A stretch of DNA of 64,000 nt, taken from Stutzerimonas stutzeri. Its GTDB lineage: Bacteria > Pseudomonadota > Gammaproteobacteria > Pseudomonadales > Pseudomonadaceae. The DNA is taken from NCBI RefSeq assembly GCF_009789555.1, contig NZ_CP046902.1:1104001-1168000 (forward strand), read 5' to 3'. The notes beneath the pieces are model-generated. The model made no database searches. It worked only from the letters and a program-made list of their open reading frames with translations, and was not told where the DNA came from. Position numbers and translations under genes: made by a program. This document shows, piece after piece, positions 59,898-64,000 of this stretch. Positions within the stretch are counted from its first letter, which is position 1. Every line of letters begins with the position of its first letter.

Positions 59898-61268
59898 TCA
59901 GGGCAACATCGCGACCGGCTGCGCGGTACTCAGTGGGACGCCGCCGCTTTCGGCGACATGCCGCTCGGAGTCGCTCTTCTTCATGAAGGCGAGCACCTCG
60001 CCGCTGGGGTCCTCGATCAGGTAGGCGGCTTTGCCGAACAGCTTCAAGCCGGTGAGGTTGTCGTAGACGTAGGTGGCGTTGATCGCCGTGCCATCCGTCT
60101 TGGCCTTGGCTTGGGCGGCGAGCATGTCGGCGGTGTCGTCGAAGGCGACGATGCCTTTGTCGGCGAACCAGATTTCAGCGGGCTTGCGACCCGGCTCGCG
60201 TGGCGCGGGGCTGACCACGTTCTGCACCATCGCGTCGTAGTCGAGGTTCGAGGCGGCGTAGGCCTTCTTCAGATAGGAGTCATCGATCCAGGCGGCGAAA
60301 TCCAGATCAGGAATGTCCATTTCCTTTTGCAGCAAGGCGTGGTCGTATTTCATGGCCTCTACCCATTGCGGCTTGATGCTCGCCTCCATGGTCGAGATGC
60401 CGCCGTCGCTGAAGTAGAGGTAGAGCACTTCTTTGTCGACCCCGGTCCATTCGGCGACCTGAGTGGCGGCACGCAGTGGGTCTTCGCTGATCCATTTCTG
60501 TGCCGCGAGGGTGGCCTTGAGCACGCCTTCGACGACTTCGGGATATTGCTTGGCGAATTCCTCGCGCACCACGATGCCGTGGAAGGTGGGGATGCCGGCT
60601 TCGCTGCCGTCGTAGATCTTCCGCCCGGTGCCGCGGAACTCCATGATTTCCGACCAGGGACAGAAATCGGCATGGGCGTCGATCTTGCCGGCGGCGATGT
60701 TGGCGGCGCCCACCGGTGGGGCCTGGTTGACCAGGGTGACCTGCTCCGACAGGCCGGCATCGCGCAGCACCTTCAGTGTCATGCCCCAGGCGGCGCTGCC
60801 AACCGGTGTGGAAAGGCTCTTTCCGGCTAGATCCTGCAGGCTCTGCACGGATGAGGCGGTCGGCACGACGATGCCGTTGCCGGTGCCCTTGAGGTTGTAG
60901 CCGGTCACGGCGATGAAGCGCGTCTGCTGCTTGCCGGTGGCCTGGAACTTGGCGCCATTGACGATCAGCGGGTAGTCGCCCATGACGCCGAAGTCGAGCT
61001 TGCCGGCGAGCATCTGATTGGTGATCGGCGGGCCCGAATCGTAGTCGCGAAATTCGATCTGGTAGTCCGCATCCTGATACTTGCCTGTCTTGGGCAAGTA
61101 CTGGTTCAGCAGACCGAGTTTTTCCAGCACGACGCCACCGGAAACGGTGTTGGTGACCATGCTCTGATGGCCGATACCGATGCGGATGGTCTCGGCGGCG
61201 GCGGGACCGCCGAACAGCACGAGCGATCCGAGCAGCGAGGTTGCAAACAGGCTATTCCGGTTGTTCAT
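59898..61268 (-). CDS. ABC importer substrate-binding protein with C-terminal NosL-like extension
   Basis: The protein is 456 residues from the ATG at 61268, where AAGGTG is well placed. A signal peptide (about 1-26, ending AAA) is followed by a nitrate/sulfonate/taurine-class binding fold (ETIRIGIGHQSMVTNTVSGG ... DYPLIVNGAKFQ). Family members usually stop near 320-340 residues. Residues about 363-443 (IWFADKGIVAFDDTADM ... KAAYLI ... ESGG) form an extra domain that by eye resembles the second half of NosL copper proteins, but without the metal-binding Cys and Met. The substrate is unknown. Confidence 0.87.
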   Translation of the reverse strand: MNNRNSLFATSLLGSLVLFGGPAAAETIRIGIGHQSMVTNTVSGGVVLEKLGLLNQYLPKTGKYQDADYQIEFRDYDSGPPITNQMLAGKLDFGVMGDYPLIVNGAKFQATGKQQTRFIAVTGYNLKGTGNGIVVPTASSVQSLQDLAGKSLSTPVGSAAWGMTLKVLRDAGLSEQVTLVNQAPPVGAANIAAGKIDAHADFCPWSEIMEFRGTGRKIYDGSEAGIPTFHGIVVREEFAKQYPEVVEGVLKATLAAQKWISEDPLRAATQVAEWTGVDKEVLYLYFSDGGISTMEASIKPQWVEAMKYDHALLQKEMDIPDLDFAAWIDDSYLKKAYAASNLDYDAMVQNVVSPAPREPGRKPAEIWFADKGIVAFDDTADMLAAQAKAKTDGTAINATYVYDNLTGLKLFGKAAYLIEDPSGEVLAFMKKSDSERHVAESGGVPLSTAQPVAMLP

Positions 61269-61685
61269 TGTCATCACCTTGGCGGTTGAGCAACTTGTAC
61301 TAACAGGGCATAACGCCTGTGTTTGAAGGTGCACCGGCTGTGCCAGAACGCCGCGGATTCAGCCTATCTCCCTGTTTTACGAATGGATTTTTCGGATTTG
61401 CTGACTGCCGGGTCAGCCAAGGCGCGAGGCGGTTCTCGCTCGCCATTGGTGCGTGAACGACGCAGCCGTTCCATGGCGGCGCAGGCGGTGAGAGCGGCGG
61501 TAGAACAAGTGGAACAAGTCGAAACGCACGGCGGCAGGAGCGGAAGGGGCAGGACGAATCGACAGAAGAAAAGGAGGACGAAAGGCCTATCCGATGAACG
61601 GTCTGCTGAGCGTCGGACCGTCAGCGAAATCGTTGGCGATTCGTAGTAAATAGCCCGCCTTCCGTATTCAGAGCAGTACCCGGCC
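61269..61685. other. 417-bp intergenic region upstream of the importer
   Basis: No convincing gene is seen. It should contain the promoter of the importer operon. A candidate GntR site lies at 61294-61307, and a short direct repeat GAACAAGT (two copies, nine bases apart) near 61500-61520. Confidence 0.6.
61294..61307. promoter_or_regulatory. Second candidate GntR site upstream of the importer
   Basis: CTTGTACTAACAGG matches the palindrome upstream of the GntR gene at 10 of 14 positions and keeps TGT-N4-ACAGG. It lies 26 bp before the binding-protein start codon. Confidence 0.45.
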
Positions 61686-61907
61686 ATGTCCACCCTTACC
61701 GAACTGGCGCAGCAGATCGCGGCGTTGTATCCCCTGCAAGACAAAACGGCCGGCAAGCGCTACCGCATCGTCAGCCAACTCGCCGGGATGACCGAGCTGG
61801 AGGAAATCAGCGGCGTGCCGCGTTATGTCGACACCCACCAGCTCGCCGATCAACGGCTATGGGACGGCGGGCCCGCACGCTCCGGCGAGCGCTTCGCTTC
61901 GGTCTGA
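61686..61907 (+). CDS. Small hypothetical protein
   Basis: The 73-residue product begins MSTLTELAQQIAALYPLQDKTAGKRYRIVSQLAGMTELEE. The first 60 residues have a helical, natural-looking composition with no signal peptide or motif; the last dozen look like read-through. No strong ribosome site precedes the ATG. I do not recognise a family. It stands alone between the importer and the FecR gene. Confidence 0.45.
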   Translation: MSTLTELAQQIAALYPLQDKTAGKRYRIVSQLAGMTELEEISGVPRYVDTHQLADQRLWDGGPARSGERFASV

Positions 61908-62087
61908 TCGATAGCCCCTGCGCTACGCTGCGGTCTGTGGTGCAGGTCTCACCCGTTGAGCTTGTATTTGTCGAGGATCATCCGGCATCCTGCGGCGTTA
62001 GCCTGACGGATACATCAGGCCATGATCGTGGGCATACGGGGTTCGGGCCGGCGGCCTGAAGGACGGCGCCCCGTTACGGAGACTGCA

Positions 62088-62567
62088 ATGACCCTGTGTG
62101 AACACCCTTTCGCCGTGCCAAAGCGTGCCCGGCCGTTGTTGCTTGCCGCCTTGCTGGCGCTGCCGGCGGTGGGGTATGCGCAAGCGCCCATCGAGCCGAT
62201 CGGCTACATCATGAAGGTGCAAGGCGAGGCGACCGTGACCAGTCGTGGGCAGACCATCGACGCGGCGGTCGGCCAGACGGTGATCCTGGGTGCGGTCCTG
62301 CGCACCGGTGCGCAGGGCTCGATGGGCGTGACGCTCACCGATAACACGGTGCTGTCGTTCGGTCCCAATAGCGAGTTCACCGTCGATGCGTATGACTTCG
62401 AGCCCGCCCGTGAGGCGCTGCGGCTGAGCGCTCGCATCAGTAGCGGTACGCTGAATTTCATTTCCGGGGTCATCGCCAAGCTGAAGCCCGAGGCCGTCGA
62501 GCTGAAAACGCCTACCGGAACCATCGGCGTGCGCGGTACGCATTTCCTGGTCAAGGTCGGCCCGTAG
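62088..62567 (+). CDS. Periplasmic FecR-domain protein
   Basis: The 159-residue protein has a signal peptide (ending VGYAQA, about residue 32) and a FecR domain (GEATVTSRGQTIDAAVGQTVILGAVLRTGAQGSMGVTLTDNTVLSFG ... KTPTGTIGVRGTHFLV). Unlike the iron-dicitrate sensor it has no transmembrane anchor or anti-sigma region. GGAGA precedes the ATG. Its stop overlaps the next start by one base. FecR-domain proteins of this kind often accompany OmpA-like and cyclase genes, as here. Confidence 0.87.
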   Translation: MTLCEHPFAVPKRARPLLLAALLALPAVGYAQAPIEPIGYIMKVQGEATVTSRGQTIDAAVGQTVILGAVLRTGAQGSMGVTLTDNTVLSFGPNSEFTVDAYDFEPAREALRLSARISSGTLNFISGVIAKLKPEAVELKTPTGTIGVRGTHFLVKVGP

Positions 62568-63166
62568 TGAGCAAGATGCTGCGACATTGCTTCACGTTGT
62601 TGTGCACGGTGCTGTTGACCGGCTGCGTGACGGGCGACTACGTGGTGCTGCTGGAAAGTCCGGATGGCACCACCGGGGCGGTGGTGGTGGAAGACGCCCA
62701 TGGCCAGACGCGCCTGGACCGCAGCCATCAGGGCGTCGTGATTGGCGCCCAAGGCGCCGGTGCCAGACCCTTCAATGTCGGGGAACTGCGCATCGCACGC
62801 GATTTTTCGGCGGCGCTGGCAGCGCAGCCGGCTCTGCCGCAACGCTTCGAGCTGTATTTCGTGATAGGCAGCGCGGAGCTGACTGTCGAGTCCGCGCGGG
62901 CCTTCGAGCAGGTCGTCGAGGCGATCCGCCTGCGTGGGCCGTCGGCCGTTTCGGTCATTGGTCATACTGATACGCTGAGCGGTCCGATCTGGAACGAGCA
63001 GTTGGGCCTCATCCGCGCCCAGGCGGTTGCGAGGATGCTGCGCGAGCGGGAAATCGAGGTAATCGATCTGAGCGTTTCGTCCCACGGCGAGCGAAACCTG
63101 CTGATCAAGACCGCCGATGGCGTGTCCGAGCCGCGCAACCGCCGGGTCGAAGTCAGCGTTCGCTGA
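62567..63166 (+). CDS. OmpA-family lipoprotein
   Basis: From the GTG at 62567 the product is 199 residues. It has a lipobox (LLTGC at about residue 20) and a C-terminal OmpA peptidoglycan-binding domain (about 85-195, with FVIGSAELTVESARAFEQVV, VIGHTD and EPRNRRVEVSV). It should tether the outer membrane to peptidoglycan. The start overlaps the FecR-domain stop (TAGTG), so the two are coupled; an ATG three codons later is an alternative. Confidence 0.88.
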   Translation: MSKMLRHCFTLLCTVLLTGCVTGDYVVLLESPDGTTGAVVVEDAHGQTRLDRSHQGVVIGAQGAGARPFNVGELRIARDFSAALAAQPALPQRFELYFVIGSAELTVESARAFEQVVEAIRLRGPSAVSVIGHTDTLSGPIWNEQLGLIRAQAVARMLREREIEVIDLSVSSHGERNLLIKTADGVSEPRNRRVEVSVR

Positions 63167-63172
63167 GTCGCC

Positions 63173-64000
63173 TCATTTTTCCGTCATCAGGATCCGCTCG
63201 CCCCGCTGGCCGCCCCGTAGCCGTTGCAGTTGGTAATGCACCAGGGCGTCCAGCGGTCGTTCGGCATGCAGCCGTTCGAAGGCGCCGAGCGCCTGTTCAT
63301 CTTCGTGTGCAAGCAGGGCGTAGGCGGCGTCGTAGGCCGTGTCGGTGTCTGTGTCGCAGGGTTCGTAGAGGCGGATCGGACGCGCCTTGCCCTTGAGCAG
63401 AACGTCGCCAACGGCCCGCATCGGCACGCTCGGATTGGCTGCGCGGATGGTTGCCGAGACGCAAAGGTCAGTGCCCAGGTAGCGGTTCAAGCCTTCCAGG
63501 CGAGCCGCAACGTTGACCGCATCGCCCAGCGCTCGGTAATCGAAGAGGGTCGCGCCGCCGAAATTGCCCACCACGACTTCGCCACTGTGCGCGCTGATAC
63601 GGGTGCGGCCCAGTGCGATGCCGGCCGCGTGCTGGGCGGCGGTGTGCGCTCGGGTGAAACGTCGAATGTCCAGCGCGCAGGCCAGGGCGCGGCGCTGATG
63701 ATCGGCCTGCACGAGCGGCGCGGAGAACAGGATCGCCATGCCGTCACCGACGATGCGCTCGACCGTGCCCTCATGTTTGAAGGCGATCTGGATGATGCCT
63801 TCGAGGTACTCGTTGAGCATGCCGACCACCTGTTCCGGTGACCGCCGTTCCATCAGCGAGGTGAAGTCGGTGATGTCGGTGAAGACGAAGCTGCAATGGC
63901 GACGTTCGCCGCCGAGCTGCAGTTGTTCCGGATGGCGCACCAGGTGTCCGACGAGGTTGGGTGAGATATAGCGCGAGAAGGCATCGCGAACCCAGCGCTG
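63173..64000 (-). CDS. Class III adenylate/guanylate cyclase (partial, runs off the right edge)
   Basis: The last 275 residues are visible and the frame stays open to the window edge. The segment FSRYISPNLVGHL leads into a class III cyclase catalytic domain with FVFTDITDFTSLMERRSPEQV (metal aspartates), GDGMAILFSAP and FDYRALGDAVNVAARLEG. The linker before the domain is the kind seen in CHASE2-cyclases, so the missing N-terminus is probably a CHASE2 sensor with membrane segments. It converges with the OmpA-type gene. Confidence 0.88.
   Translation of the reverse strand, partial: QRWVRDAFSRYISPNLVGHLVRHPEQLQLGGERRHCSFVFTDITDFTSLMERRSPEQVVGMLNEYLEGIIQIAFKHEGTVERIVGDGMAILFSAPLVQADHQRRALACALDIRRFTRAHTAAQHAAGIALGRTRISAHSGEVVVGNFGGATLFDYRALGDAVNVAARLEGLNRYLGTDLCVSATIRAANPSVPMRAVGDVLLKGKARPIRLYEPCDTDTDTAYDAAYALLAHEDEQALGAFERLHAERPLDALVHYQLQRLRGGQRGERILMTEK

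Noticed and set aside
63941..64000. Apparent truncation of the cyclase at an internal start near 63940
   Set aside because: The frame continues without a stop to the window edge and encodes the usual pre-catalytic linker, so the gene is simply cut by the window, not broken.

Overview
The window is about 64 kb of GC-rich chromosome from a gammaproteobacterium of the Pseudomonas/Stutzerimonas group. The basis is gene order and protein resemblance recalled from memory, not a search: yegP-rpiA-ilvA ... rppH-ptsP ... lgt-thyA on the left, phoR-phoB-ubiA-ubiC-glcC-glcDEFG ... rubredoxin-reductase-HU in the middle, gcdR/gcdH/CoA-transferase further right, and a ferredoxin very like the Azotobacter FdI type. 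No rRNA, tRNA, CRISPR array, insertion sequence or prophage is visible.

Layout. 1-13 kb: housekeeping genes (rpiA, ilvA, a three-gene membrane operon, a SerB-like phosphatase, rppH, ptsP, an NRDE protein, a TauE/SafE transporter, lgt, thyA and an orphan ParA). 13-17.7 kb: a five-gene LivKGFHM-type amino-acid-class ABC importer on the minus strand, followed by 632 bp without a gene. 18.3-25.6 kb: a response regulator, a LytM-type peptidase, a CNNM/CorC-type protein, phoR, phoB (with a visible Pho box), ubiA and ubiC. 25.7-35.1 kb: a complete glycolate unit: regulator GlcC, glycolate oxidase GlcDEF, GlcG, malate synthase GlcB and permease GlcA, with two matching 15-bp operator-like sites between glcC and glcD. 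35.2-41.3 kb: rubredoxin and its reductase, HU, an SCP2-like protein, and the glutarate genes gcdR-gcdH-CoA transferase. 41.4-45.6 kb: LemA, two TPM-domain proteins and a divergent FtsH-like protease.

46-61.3 kb is the most unusual part: sixteen genes all on the minus strand. In transcription order they are a sulfonate/taurine-class ABC importer (binding protein with an extra C-terminal domain, permease, ATPase), a GntR/UTRA regulator, a flavoprotein resembling the alpha subunit of adenylylsulfate reductase (AprA), a short AprB-like 2x[4Fe-4S] ferredoxin, a HEAT-repeat protein, a hairpin terminator, an FdxA-type ferredoxin, a 61-residue signal-peptide protein, a DUF971 protein, a YeiH-type transporter, a ferredoxin-NADP reductase, an Mrp/ApbC Fe-S carrier ATPase, and a molybdopterin dehydrogenase (IorA-IorB) with a triheme cytochrome c. 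I read this as a dedicated uptake and redox route for a small, probably sulfur-containing, compound: import by the ABC system, transformation by the AprBA-like pair with electrons moving through ferredoxins and the NADP reductase, cofactor loading by Mrp, and possible anion export by YeiH. Two similar TGT-N4-ACAGG sites, upstream of the binding-protein gene and of the GntR gene, may be its operators. The substrate is unknown and I do not recognise the system as described.

61.7-64 kb: a small hypothetical protein, a periplasmic FecR-domain protein coupled to an OmpA-type lipoprotein, and a class III nucleotide cyclase that runs off the right edge.
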